A stretch of 17,318 bases of DNA from CAYQDR01 sp964416315 (GCA_964416315.1 CAYQDR010000106.1:1-17318), one strand, 5' to 3'. Shown: positions 1-6,808, numbered from the stretch's first letter. Program-made: numbers and translations. The notes: generated from the letters alone by a model not told the origin.

Positions 1-1
1 G

Positions 2-136
2 AAGAACTTCGGCAAGAAGTCGCTCAACGAGATCAAGACGATCCTCGGCGAGATGCAGCTCTCGCTCGGGATGCGGCTCGACCCGGCCGAGCTCGAGCGG
101 CTCCGGGCCCAGCGGGACCGCGCCTTCGAGGGCTGA
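2..136 (+). CDS. rpoA: RNA polymerase alpha subunit, C-terminal end (partial)
   Basis: Only the last 44 codons are inside the window; the gene continues off the left edge. The reading frame starting at base 2 gives a peptide beginning KNFGKKSLNEIK and continuing through LSLGMRLD to a TGA at 134-136. This matches the end of the alpha C-terminal domain, where the E. coli counterpart is NLGRKSLNEIK followed by LSLGM. The Gly-Lys-Ser-x-x-Glu residues of that helix contact UP-element DNA and regulators in the family. The tail after LSLGM is rich in Arg and Glu and about 20 residues long. In most bacteria rplQ (ribosomal protein L17) follows rpoA directly. Here the next gene is an unrelated response regulator 82 bp away. 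Recognition of the family is firm; nothing can be said about the missing 5' part. Confidence 0.88.
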   Translation, partial: KNFGKKSLNEIKTILGEMQLSLGMRLDPAELERLRAQRDRAFEG

Positions 137-218
137 CGCGGCCTCTGCCGCCCCTCCGATCGACCCGGGGCCGTGGAGCGCCCCGCGGGCGCCCCGCCCG
201 AGCCCGGCGAGGTGAGTC

Positions 219-1631
219 GTGCCCATGGAGTTCCACCAGGCGGAAGGCGCGCGGCGGATCCGACCGGTCATCCTGGTCGTCGACGACGACCCGGGCCTCC
301 GCGAGTCCTTCCGCCTGATCCTCGAGGACGAGTACGACGTCCTCGACGTCCCAGACGGCCTTCAGGGCCTCGAGATCCTCCGCACCTGCCAGGTGGACCT
401 CGTCCTCCTCGACATCCGGCTGCCCGGAATGGACGGGATCCAGGTGCTGGAGCGGATCAAGGCCCTCGACGAGCAGATGGAGGTCGTCCTCGTCACGGCC
501 GTGAAGACCGTGCGCACCGCGGTCGCCGCGATGAAGCTCGGCGCCTTCGACTACCTGACGAAGCCCTTCGACCAGGAGGAGGTCCTCGCGGTCATCCGGC
601 GGGCGCTGGAGCGGCGGGCCCTCGAGCGCGAGGTGGTCTTCCTCCGGTCCGAGCTGGCGCGGCGCCAGGACTTCGACCGCATCGTGGGGCAGCACCCCGA
701 GATGCAGCGGCTCTATCAGCTCATCGCGCAGGTGGCGCGGACGACGTCCACGGTCCTGATCACGGGGGAGAGCGGGACGGGCAAGGAGCTGGTCGCGCGC
801 GCGATCCACCGCCAGGGGCCGCGGCGTGAGAAGCCCTTCGTGCCCGTCAACCCCGCGGCGGTCCCGGAGACGCTCCTGGAGTCAGAGCTGTTCGGGCACG
901 AGAAGGGCGCGTTTACCGGGGCCCAGCAGCGCCGCCTCGGCCGCTTCGAGCTGGCCCAGGGCGGCACGCTGTTCCTCGACGAGATCGCGACGCTCAAGCC
1001 GGACCTCCAGGTCAAGCTCCTCCGGGTGCTCCAGGAGCGCGAGATCGAGCGCGTGGGCGGGACCCGGAGCATCCGGGTGGACGTGCGGATCATCGCCGCG
1101 ACCAACACGGACCTCCGGAAGGCCGTCGCCGGCGGGACCTTGCGGGAGGACCTCTACTACCGGCTGAACGTGGTGCCGATCGCCCTCCCCCCGCTCCGCG
1201 ACCGGAAGGAGGACATCCCGCTCCTCGTCGACCACTTCATCCAGAAGTACAACCACGACTTCTCGAAGCAGATCGCCGGCGTGTCGGCGGACGGCCTCGC
1301 GGCCCTCCAGGAGTACCCCTGGCCCGGGAACGTCCGCGAGCTGCAGAACGTGATCGAGCGCTCGGTGGCCCTCGTCGCCGGCCCGCTGATCCAGCTCGGC
1401 GACCTCCCCCTGGACCTCATGCTCCCGGACCACGCGGTGCGGGTCCGCGAGGCCGAGACGCTGCCCCTCCAGAGGGCGCTCGATCAGTTCGAGCGCCAGC
1501 TCGTCCTGCGAGTGCTCGAGCGGGTCAAGTGGCACCAGGGCGAGGCGGCGCGCCTGCTCGGGCTGCACCGGAACACGCTCATGGCCAAACTGGCCCGGTG
1601 GAAGATTCGGGGCCCGGAGGTCGAGCCCTGA
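219..1631 (+). CDS. Sigma-54-dependent NtrC-family response regulator
   Basis: Cytoplasmic transcription activator of 470 residues, the normal length for the family. An N-terminal receiver domain (about 17-130) has the acidic pocket VDDD (21-24), the expected phospho-acceptor Asp65 in LLDIRLPG and Lys115 in YLTKPFD. The central AAA+ domain (about 155-385) has Walker A GESGTGKE (183-190), the sigma-54-contacting GAFTGA loop (230-235), Walker B around LFLDE (251-255) and NVREL near 371. A Fis-type helix-turn-helix closes the protein (about 417-460, GEAARLLGLHRNTL). All residues needed for phosphorylation, ATP hydrolysis and sigma-54 engagement are visible. GAGG at 209-212 sits 6 nt before GTG 219 and 12 nt before ATG 225, so either start is possible (470 or 468 residues). 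Three palindromes and a sigma-54 promoter follow its stop codon, and histidine kinases lie downstream, so it probably controls the next operon. The signal is unknown. Confidence 0.96.
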   Translation: MPMEFHQAEGARRIRPVILVVDDDPGLRESFRLILEDEYDVLDVPDGLQGLEILRTCQVDLVLLDIRLPGMDGIQVLERIKALDEQMEVVLVTAVKTVRTAVAAMKLGAFDYLTKPFDQEEVLAVIRRALERRALEREVVFLRSELARRQDFDRIVGQHPEMQRLYQLIAQVARTTSTVLITGESGTGKELVARAIHRQGPRREKPFVPVNPAAVPETLLESELFGHEKGAFTGAQQRRLGRFELAQGGTLFLDEIATLKPDLQVKLLRVLQEREIERVGGTRSIRVDVRIIAATNTDLRKAVAGGTLREDLYYRLNVVPIALPPLRDRKEDIPLLVDHFIQKYNHDFSKQIAGVSADGLAALQEYPWPGNVRELQNVIERSVALVAGPLIQLGDLPLDLMLPDHAVRVREAETLPLQRALDQFERQLVLRVLERVKWHQGEAARLLGLHRNTLMAKLARWKIRGPEVEP

Positions 1632-1634
1632 GGA

Positions 1635-1652
1635 TGCACTGCCGCCAGTGCA
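1635..1652. promoter_or_regulatory. Candidate enhancer site 1 (TGCAC-N8-GTGCA)
   Basis: Perfect palindrome with 8-bp arms (ATGCACTG/CAGTGCAT, 1634-1653) starting 3 bp after the response-regulator stop codon. It has the same 18-bp TGCAC-N8-GTGCA format as two further sites downstream. Its centre is about 225 bp upstream of the predicted sigma-54 start. Enteric NtrC sites have the same half-sites with N7 spacing, so binding by the adjacent NtrC-family protein is a reasonable inference. Confidence 0.7.
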
Positions 1653-1655
1653 TTT

Positions 1656-1673
1656 TGCACAGTTTGCTGTGCA
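1656..1673. promoter_or_regulatory. Candidate enhancer site 2 (TGCAC-N8-GTGCA)
   Basis: Second palindrome of the same format, with perfect 8-bp arms TTGCACAG/CTGTGCAA (1655-1674). Its centre lies 21 bp from site 1, two helical turns, which puts both dimers on the same DNA face as is usual for cooperative activator binding. As RNA it could form a hairpin, but no T-tract follows, so a terminator role is less likely. Confidence 0.7.
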
Positions 1674-1736
1674 AGGGCGCTAACTCCGCACGGCTTCGGC
1701 GTTTTCGTGGGGTTCGACGCGTCCTTTCGGGACCCT

Positions 1737-1754
1737 TGCACATCCGACTGTGCA
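1737..1754. promoter_or_regulatory. Candidate enhancer site 3 (TGCAC-N8-GTGCA)
   Basis: Third copy of the 18-bp format, with 6-bp arms TGCACA/TGTGCA. Its centre is 81 bp beyond site 2 and about 123 bp upstream of the predicted transcription start, inside the usual range for sigma-54 enhancers. Three matching dyads within 120 bp, in a spot with no coding function, are unlikely to be chance. Confidence 0.7.
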
Positions 1755-1840
1755 TTCGGCGCCCGGCCGAGGAAGTTCGGCGCGGGGGGAGAACCCTGAA
1801 CCCGTAGCCAGTTAGCCTGGCAAGACCGCCTCCCACACGA

Positions 1841-1858
1841 CTGGCGCTGCTTTTGCTA
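1841..1858 (+). promoter_or_regulatory. Sigma-54 (-24/-12) promoter
   Basis: The sequence CTGGCGCTGCTTTTGCTA contains the invariant GG (1843-1844) and GC (1855-1856) exactly 12 bp apart, in a context close to the consensus TGGCAC-N5-TTGCW. Predicted transcription start is near 1868. It lies downstream of three activator-type palindromes next to a sigma-54 activator gene and upstream of a four-gene run on the same strand. The context strongly supports the call; no experiment is available. Confidence 0.75.
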
Positions 1859-1866
1859 TCCCTCCC

Positions 1867-1902
1867 GGATCGGGGAGCCCTCATGGGGAGGGTTCCCGAT
1901 CC
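1867..1902 (+). other. Stem-loop at the 5' end of the predicted sigma-54 transcript
   Basis: Perfect 8-bp outer stem GGATCGGG (1867-1874) / CCCGATCC (1895-1902), with an inner 5-bp stem CCCTC (1878-1882) / GAGGG (1888-1892) and a 5-nt loop. It begins at the predicted +1. No T-run follows, so it does not look like an intrinsic terminator. A 5' mRNA-stabilising structure or a protein-binding leader is the likelier reading. Confidence 0.5.
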
Positions 1903-1932
1903 TAACGTCCGTCGTAAGGGAGGGGCAGCGCG

Positions 1933-2070
1933 ATGACCAAGCTCTGGGCCGTGGTGTTGATCATCGGGGCGTTCCTGCTCGTGGCGCCCGTGATCGAGTC
2001 GGGGACCTCCGGCTCAACGCAGTTCTTCCAGGCGATCGGGACCGCCGAGGGCGGGGACGGGTCCGGTTAG
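1933..2070 (+). CDS. Small single-span membrane protein (45 aa), unknown function
   Basis: A short reading frame starts with ATG at 1933 and ends with TAG at 2068-2070. A strong ribosome-binding site, GGAGG within GGGAGGGG, ends 9 nt before the start. The peptide opens MTKLW and has a hydrophobic span at about residues 4-21 (AVVLIIGAFLLVAPVI). It ends in a short polar Gly/Ser/Thr-rich tail of about 24 residues including QFFQAIGTAEGG. No family is recognised. It is the first gene after the predicted sigma-54 promoter (leader about 65 nt), and the solute-binding protein follows 20 nt later, so the two are probably co-transcribed. The ribosome site, hydrophobic core and position argue for a real gene. 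It could be a membrane micro-protein modulating the kinase, or a leader peptide. Confidence 0.62.
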   Translation: MTKLWAVVLIIGAFLLVAPVIESGTSGSTQFFQAIGTAEGGDGSG

Positions 2071-2090
2071 GCGCCGACCTCGCGACAACC

Positions 2091-3728
2091 GTGGACGAAC
2101 GTAGGCACGAGAGTCTCTCGAAGGGGAAGGGGAGATTGCGTCTCCCCTTCCTCTCCCTTCTACTCCTGGGCCTCCTCGCGCTCTGCGGGCAACCTGCCGC
2201 GGCACAGCCGCAGGAGCTGGGTGGCGGCGTCTACCGCCGACCCCTCGATCAAGACCCTGGGACTCTCGATCCCGCACGACTCAGTGACATCTATAGCCTG
2301 TCGGTGTCCCGCCAGATCTTCGACGGCCTTGTCCAGTTCGACCACACCCTGGCGATCACGCCGGCCCTCGCCCAGTTCTGGAAGGCTTCCCGCGACGGGC
2401 TCACGTGGACCTTCACCCTCCGCAAGGGCGTCCGGTTCCACCACGGGCGCGAGGTCACCGCGGACGACGTCGTCTACTCGTTCACGCGGATCCTGGATCC
2501 GGCAGTGAAGTCGGGAGCCGCGGACCTTTTCGCCAGCGTCCGGGGGGCGCAGGAGTTCCGCGAGGGCAAGGCTCGACACGTCTCAGGGCTGACCGCGCTC
2601 AACCGCTACACGGTCGAGGTCGAGCTCACCGAGGCTCTGGCGCCGTTCGTCTCGGTCCTCGCCGTGGGCCACGCCAAGATCGTGCCCAAGGAGATCGTGG
2701 AGCAGCAGGGAGGGGCGTTTGGCACCCAGCCGATCGGGACCGGTCCATTCAAGTTCGTCCGCTGGGATCGGGGCAAGGAAATCGTCCTGGCCGCCAACTC
2801 GGACTACTACGACGGGTCCCCAAAGCTCTCCCGTATCGTGTACCGGATCTTTGCCGGCGGACACTGGGACGCGATGTACGAGGAGTTTCAGAAAGGGGGT
2901 CTCGAAGACACGCCGGTTCCGACGCGAGACTATCGTCGGATCGTGGCCGAAAAGACCTACCAGTACGTGAAGCGACCGATGCTAAACGTCCGCTTCTATG
3001 GGCTGAACACGCGCGTGAAGCCGCTGGACGATCGGCGGGTGCGCCAGGCGCTCGTCTACGCCGTCGACTGGGACGCCGTGATCGAGGAGGTGTTCCTCGG
3101 GCGCTACACCCCGGCCAACGGGATCCTCCCGCCCGGGACGTTGGGGTTCAATCCCCAGCTCAAGGGGTACCCGCACGACCCCCAGCGGGCGCGGGAGCTT
3201 CTGGCCGCAGCCGGATATCCCGGAGGGCGGGGGCTCCCGACGATCACCATCTGGTCAGGGTCCCGGAACGAGCGGGTGCTCCAGGAGCACGCGCGGATCA
3301 AGCAGTACCTCGAGGCCGTAGGGGTCCGGGCCGAGTTCCAGTACCTGACTGACTGGCCCGCGTACTCGAAGAGCCTCGCCGAGGGAAAACCCCCGGTTTT
3401 CCTGTACGCTTGGTTCGCCGACGTGCCGGACCCTGACAACTTCCTCTCCAAGCTCTTCTACTCGAAAAGCCCCCGGAACTTCACCGGGTACGCGAACGCG
3501 GTGGTGGACGAGCTCCTCGTGAAGGCCCGCCGGGAGCAGGACGCCCGGCAACGAGTCGATCTCTACCGGCGCGCGGAGCAGCTCATCCTCGACGACGCGC
3601 CGATCATCCCCGTCTGGCACTCGAACTACGAGCGGCTCTTCCAGCCCTACGTGCGGAGCGTGGAGGTGAACGGGCTCGGCGACCCGTACATCCCCATCCG
3701 CAAGATCTGGCTGGAGGGCCGCCGGTGA
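2091..3728 (+). CDS. ABC transporter substrate-binding protein, family 5 (peptide/oligosaccharide type)
   Basis: Exported solute-binding protein of the DppA/OppA superfamily (SBP_bac_5), 545 residues from GTG 2091, a usual length. A signal peptide is clear: basic residues, a Leu-rich core (about 18-31) and an AAA-Q cleavage-like site near 36-39. The Cys at 32 does not sit in a good lipobox. Family landmarks include LDP near 59-61, the RDGLTWTFTLRKGVRFHHG block (101-119), ADDVVYSFTRILDP (124-137), IGTGPFKFVRWD and a C-terminal DDAPIIPVWH. GTG 2091 has no ribosome site. An in-frame TTG at 2136 has GGAAGGGGAGA immediately before it and would start exactly at the signal peptide (530 residues), so the start is uncertain. 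No permease or ATPase gene lies nearby. It sits 7 bp before a sensor kinase, which suggests a sensing role beside or instead of uptake. The ligand cannot be told. Confidence 0.93.
   Translation: MDERRHESLSKGKGRLRLPFLSLLLLGLLALCGQPAAAQPQELGGGVYRRPLDQDPGTLDPARLSDIYSLSVSRQIFDGLVQFDHTLAITPALAQFWKASRDGLTWTFTLRKGVRFHHGREVTADDVVYSFTRILDPAVKSGAADLFASVRGAQEFREGKARHVSGLTALNRYTVEVELTEALAPFVSVLAVGHAKIVPKEIVEQQGGAFGTQPIGTGPFKFVRWDRGKEIVLAANSDYYDGSPKLSRIVYRIFAGGHWDAMYEEFQKGGLEDTPVPTRDYRRIVAEKTYQYVKRPMLNVRFYGLNTRVKPLDDRRVRQALVYAVDWDAVIEEVFLGRYTPANGILPPGTLGFNPQLKGYPHDPQRARELLAAAGYPGGRGLPTITIWSGSRNERVLQEHARIKQYLEAVGVRAEFQYLTDWPAYSKSLAEGKPPVFLYAWFADVPDPDNFLSKLFYSKSPRNFTGYANAVVDELLVKARREQDARQRVDLYRRAEQLILDDAPIIPVWHSNYERLFQPYVRSVEVNGLGDPYIPIRKIWLEGRR
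2122..2154 (+). other. Strong hairpin over the alternative start of the binding-protein gene
   Basis: Bases 2122-2135 (AGGGGAAGGGGAGA) pair with 2141-2154 (TCTCCCCTTCCTCT) over 14 bp with one G-U wobble, closing a 5-nt loop TTGCG (2136-2140). The in-frame TTG that could start the gene is in the loop and its purine-rich ribosome site is in the stem. There is no T-run after it. If translation begins at TTG 2136 the structure would hide the ribosome site; if it begins at GTG 2091 it is a hairpin inside the signal-peptide region. Confidence 0.55.
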
Positions 3729-3735
3729 CCCGACG

Positions 3736-5655
3736 GTGAAGCTCCCAGGGCTCAGCGGTCGACCCGTGTCGCTCCAGGCGAAGCTCCTGCTCGGGACGGT
3801 GCTGGTGCTCCTGCTGGTCATGGGCGCGGTCATCGCCGTCGTGGAGCACCGCCAGCGCGTGGCCATCATCGACGAGGTCCAGCGGCGGGGCGAGGTGCTC
3901 GCGCGGAGCCTCGCCGCGGTCTCGACCGGCCCGCTCCTCCTCTACAACTTCACCGCGCTCGAGCAGAACGTCGTGCGGGTCGCCGGCGAGGCCGACGTCG
4001 AGTACGCGATCGTGCTGGACGCCGAGGGGAGGGTCGCCGCCCACAGCCGGCGTCCCGACCGCGTCGGCCTGCGGCTCGTCGGGGCGGTGAACGAGCGCGC
4101 GGTCTCGGCCGACGAGCCCATGGCGCAGGAAACGCTGCTCCCGGAGACGGGGGAGGCGATCTACGACTTCGCCGTGCCGATCCTCGTCGAGCGGCAGAAG
4201 TGGGGGACGGTCCGCGTCGGCCTCGCGCGCCGCCGGATGGAGGCCGCGATCAGCCAGACCCGCCGGGAGCTGGGGGCGTTGACGGCGGTGACGCTCCTCA
4301 TCGGCGGGCTTGCGGCGGCGCTCGTGGCCCGCCGGATCGCCCGCCCCGTCCGCCAGCTCGCGGCGGGCGCGGCCGCGATCTCCCGGGGCGAGCTCGCCCA
4401 GCGGATCGAGCCCGCGACGGCGGACGAGATCGGGCAGCTCGCGGTCGCCTTCAACCACATGGCGGCCCAGCTCTTCCAGGAGCGGGCGGACCTCGAAGCC
4501 GCGCACGCTGAGCTGCGCCAGCGCTTCGAGGAGCTCGCCGATCTGAAGAGCTACACCGACAGCATCGTCGGGTCGCTCACGAGCGGGATCGTGACCCTCG
4601 ACCTCGACGGGCGGGTGGTGACGCTCAACCCGGCGGCCGAGCTCCTCAGCGGGCTCTTCGGCGCCGAGGTCACCGGCCGGTATTGCACGGAGGTCTTCGC
4701 CCACGCCCCGGAGGTCGTCGAGGTCCTGATGGACACGCTCGCCAGTCGGACCGCCGTCGCCACGCTCGCGCTGTCGCTCCGGCGCCGGAACGGCCAGGCG
4801 ATCCCCGTCGAGATGAGCACGGCCCCGCTCAAAGGCGTGGAGGGCAAAGACCTCGGGGTCGTCGCGGTCTTCCGGGACGTGACGGCCATGCGGGAGCTGG
4901 AGGACCAGCTTCGCCGCTCGGACCGGCTCGTGGCGCTCGGGACGCTGGCCGCCGGCCTGGCGCACGAGATCAAGAATCCCCTCACCTCGATCCGCACCTT
5001 CACGCAGCTCCTGCCGCGGAAGTTCGACGACGAACGCTTCCGCGAGACCTTCGAGCGGGTGGTGCCGCGCGAGCTCGAGCGGATCAACGGGATCGTCGAG
5101 CGGCTCCTCCAGCTCGCGCGGCCGGCCCGCCTCCGCGTCGAGCCCGTGCGCCTCCCCGCGCTCCTCGAGCGCGTGCAGGAGCTGTTCGCCAACGAGATCG
5201 AGACGCGCCAGATCGGCGTGGCGCGGCAGTACGCGCGGGATCTCCCGCCGATCCAGGCCGACCCCGAGCAGCTCTACCAGGCGCTCGTCAACCTCGTCGG
5301 GAACGCGCTCGAGGCGATGGACACGGGCGGTCGGCTGACGCTCCGGGTCGGGTGGAGCGAGGGCGAGGATCGCCTCCGGGGCTTCCGCCGGACCGCGCCA
5401 CGCCGGGTCAGAGTGGAGATCGAAGACACGGGCGTGGGCATCCCGCCCTCCGTGGCGGACAAGGTCTTCGACCCGTTCTTCACGACCAAGGAAGGCGGGA
5501 CGGGGCTCGGGCTGGCGCTCGCCCACAAGATCGTCGAGGATCACGGCGGCACCATCAGCTTCCGGAGCGCCCCGGGGGCGGGGACGACGTTCAGCGTGCT
5601 CCTCCCCGTCACGCGGGAAGGGCTGGAGCGCGGGAGGGCCGACGGTGGCGCCTAG
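3736..5655 (+). CDS. Membrane-bound PAS-domain sensor histidine kinase (NtrB/ZraS-like)
   Basis: 639-residue sensor kinase. A first membrane span (about 17-36) and a second (about 181-199) enclose an external sensor domain of about 140 residues with a CACHE-like strand pattern (YAIVLDAEGRVAAHS, 90-104). A HAMP linker follows (about 198-250), then a coiled segment, a PAS domain (about 272-386) and a HisKA domain with the phospho-accepting His410 in AHEIKNPL. The ATPase domain has the N-box Asn524 (NLVGNALEA), G1 box DTGVGIP (564-570), the FFTTK segment (581-585) and G2 GTGLGL (588-593). All catalytic residues are present. The GTG start is 7 bp after the binding-protein stop and has no good ribosome site of its own, so translational coupling is likely. 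The natural partner is the sigma-54 regulator upstream; that pairing is inference. The external domain could read the co-expressed binding protein. Confidence 0.95.
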   Translation: MKLPGLSGRPVSLQAKLLLGTVLVLLLVMGAVIAVVEHRQRVAIIDEVQRRGEVLARSLAAVSTGPLLLYNFTALEQNVVRVAGEADVEYAIVLDAEGRVAAHSRRPDRVGLRLVGAVNERAVSADEPMAQETLLPETGEAIYDFAVPILVERQKWGTVRVGLARRRMEAAISQTRRELGALTAVTLLIGGLAAALVARRIARPVRQLAAGAAAISRGELAQRIEPATADEIGQLAVAFNHMAAQLFQERADLEAAHAELRQRFEELADLKSYTDSIVGSLTSGIVTLDLDGRVVTLNPAAELLSGLFGAEVTGRYCTEVFAHAPEVVEVLMDTLASRTAVATLALSLRRRNGQAIPVEMSTAPLKGVEGKDLGVVAVFRDVTAMRELEDQLRRSDRLVALGTLAAGLAHEIKNPLTSIRTFTQLLPRKFDDERFRETFERVVPRELERINGIVERLLQLARPARLRVEPVRLPALLERVQELFANEIETRQIGVARQYARDLPPIQADPEQLYQALVNLVGNALEAMDTGGRLTLRVGWSEGEDRLRGFRRTAPRRVRVEIEDTGVGIPPSVADKVFDPFFTTKEGGTGLGLALAHKIVEDHGGTISFRSAPGAGTTFSVLLPVTREGLERGRADGGA

Positions 5656-6808
5656 GCCCGCGGCGGAGTCCCCGCGGCTCGAGCGGCCCCAGGACCGGCC
5701 CGAGTTCCTCGCGGAGGTGGCGGGGAGCGTCGCGCACAGCTTCAACAACGTCCTGACGCTCATTCGCGGTCGCGTCGAGCTGATGCTGGGGCTGGTGGAA
5801 GAGGGTCGCCTGGACCCCCTCCAGCTCCGCAAGGGGCTCGAGTCGATCCGCTCGGCGGCCTTCGACGCCGCCGACCTGATCAAGCGCCTGCGGGAGCTGA
5901 TGCAGCCCTCGCGGGCGCTCCCGGCGGTCGCGTTCGACGTGAACGAGGCGATCCGGGACGCGGAGGCGCTGCTCCAGCCGCACCTCGCGGCGCTCGGGGA
6001 GGCGAAGGGCGCGGGATTCCGCGTCACCCCTCGCCTCGTGGACGCCCCGCTCCTGGCCTCGGGGCAGCCGGGCGCGCTCCGTGAGGTGTTGCTCAACGTC
6101 CTCCTCAACGCGGTCGAGGCCATGCCCGCCGGCGGCGAGGTCACGGTCGAGACGGGGATGGAGGAGCCGTGGGTCGTCATCCGGATCTCGGACAGGGGCG
6201 TGGGGATGTCGGAGGAGGTCCTCGCCCGCGCCTTCACGCCGTTCTTCACGACGAAGGGCGGGGAGAACATGGGCCTCGGGTTGAGCTCCGCCCGGGCGGT
6301 GCTCAAGCGCCTGGGCGGCGCGATCTCGCTGGCGAGCCGGCCGGGTGAGGGCACGACCGTGAGCCTCACGCTGCCGCGCGCGAGGGCCTCGGATCCCCCG
6401 GCGACCGACCGGCCGCCGTCGCTCCTGCGGGGGCTGCGGGTCCTCGTCGTCGAGGACGAGCCCGCGTTCGCCGAGGTGCTGGTCGAGCTGCTGACGCAGC
6501 AGGGGAGCCGGGTGAACCTCGCCTCGGCCGGCCGGCCGGCGCTCGCCCAGTTGGCCGGGGGTCGCTACGACCTGGTGATCACGGATCTCGGCCTGCCCGA
6601 CCTGGCGGGCTATGAGGTCGCGCGCGTGGCGAAGCAGTGCCGGCCCGAGTGCGTCGTCATCCTCCTCTCGGGCGGGCTCCTCCCGGCGGAGGCCCTGTCC
6701 GCCGGCGATCGGGCCGTCGATCGCGTCCTGGCGAAGCCGGTGGACCTCCCGGAGCTCCTGCGCGTGGTGGTGGAGCTCGTCTGCCGGCGCCCGCCCGGCG
6801 TGGCCTGA
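5645..6808 (+). CDS. Soluble hybrid histidine kinase with C-terminal receiver domain
   Basis: 387 residues with no membrane segment, so cytoplasmic. The H-box is VAHSFNNVLTLI with His31; related kinases usually read HDFNN, so Ser replaces Asp next to the His. The ATPase domain shows N-box Asn155 (NVLLNAVEAM), G1 DRGVGM (183-188), FFTTKGG (200-206) and the G2 motif MGLGLS (209-214). A receiver domain follows (about 264-382) with the acidic pair E270-D271, phospho-acceptor Asp314 in VITDLGLPD and Lys364 in AKPVD. The start is GTG 5645, 6 nt after GGGAGGG, and overlaps the end of the preceding kinase gene by 11 bp, so the two are surely co-expressed. The architecture suits a modulator or phosphorelay intermediate that exchanges phosphate with the upstream kinase or the sigma-54 regulator. 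There is no sensor domain, so its input must come from a partner. Confidence 0.92.
   Translation: MAPRPAAESPRLERPQDRPEFLAEVAGSVAHSFNNVLTLIRGRVELMLGLVEEGRLDPLQLRKGLESIRSAAFDAADLIKRLRELMQPSRALPAVAFDVNEAIRDAEALLQPHLAALGEAKGAGFRVTPRLVDAPLLASGQPGALREVLLNVLLNAVEAMPAGGEVTVETGMEEPWVVIRISDRGVGMSEEVLARAFTPFFTTKGGENMGLGLSSARAVLKRLGGAISLASRPGEGTTVSLTLPRARASDPPATDRPPSLLRGLRVLVVEDEPAFAEVLVELLTQQGSRVNLASAGRPALAQLAGGRYDLVITDLGLPDLAGYEVARVAKQCRPECVVILLSGGLLPAEALSAGDRAVDRVLAKPVDLPELLRVVVELVCRRPPGVA

Noticed and set aside
1634..1674. The two 8-bp dyads after the regulator stop as intrinsic terminators
   Set aside because: No T-run follows either, a third copy of the same format lies further on, and the 21-bp phasing fits protein binding better. 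Partial terminator activity is not excluded.
1817..1832. CTGGCA upstream of the called -24/-12 promoter as an alternative sigma-54 element
   Set aside because: No GC at the required 12-bp distance from its GG; the element at 1841-1858 fits exactly.
3604..6369. 921-codon open frame on the minus strand opposite the binding protein and kinases
   Set aside because: It is antisense to genes with complete domain signatures, is rich in Arg/Pro/Gly/Glu with no domain pattern, and follows from the high GC at third codon positions.
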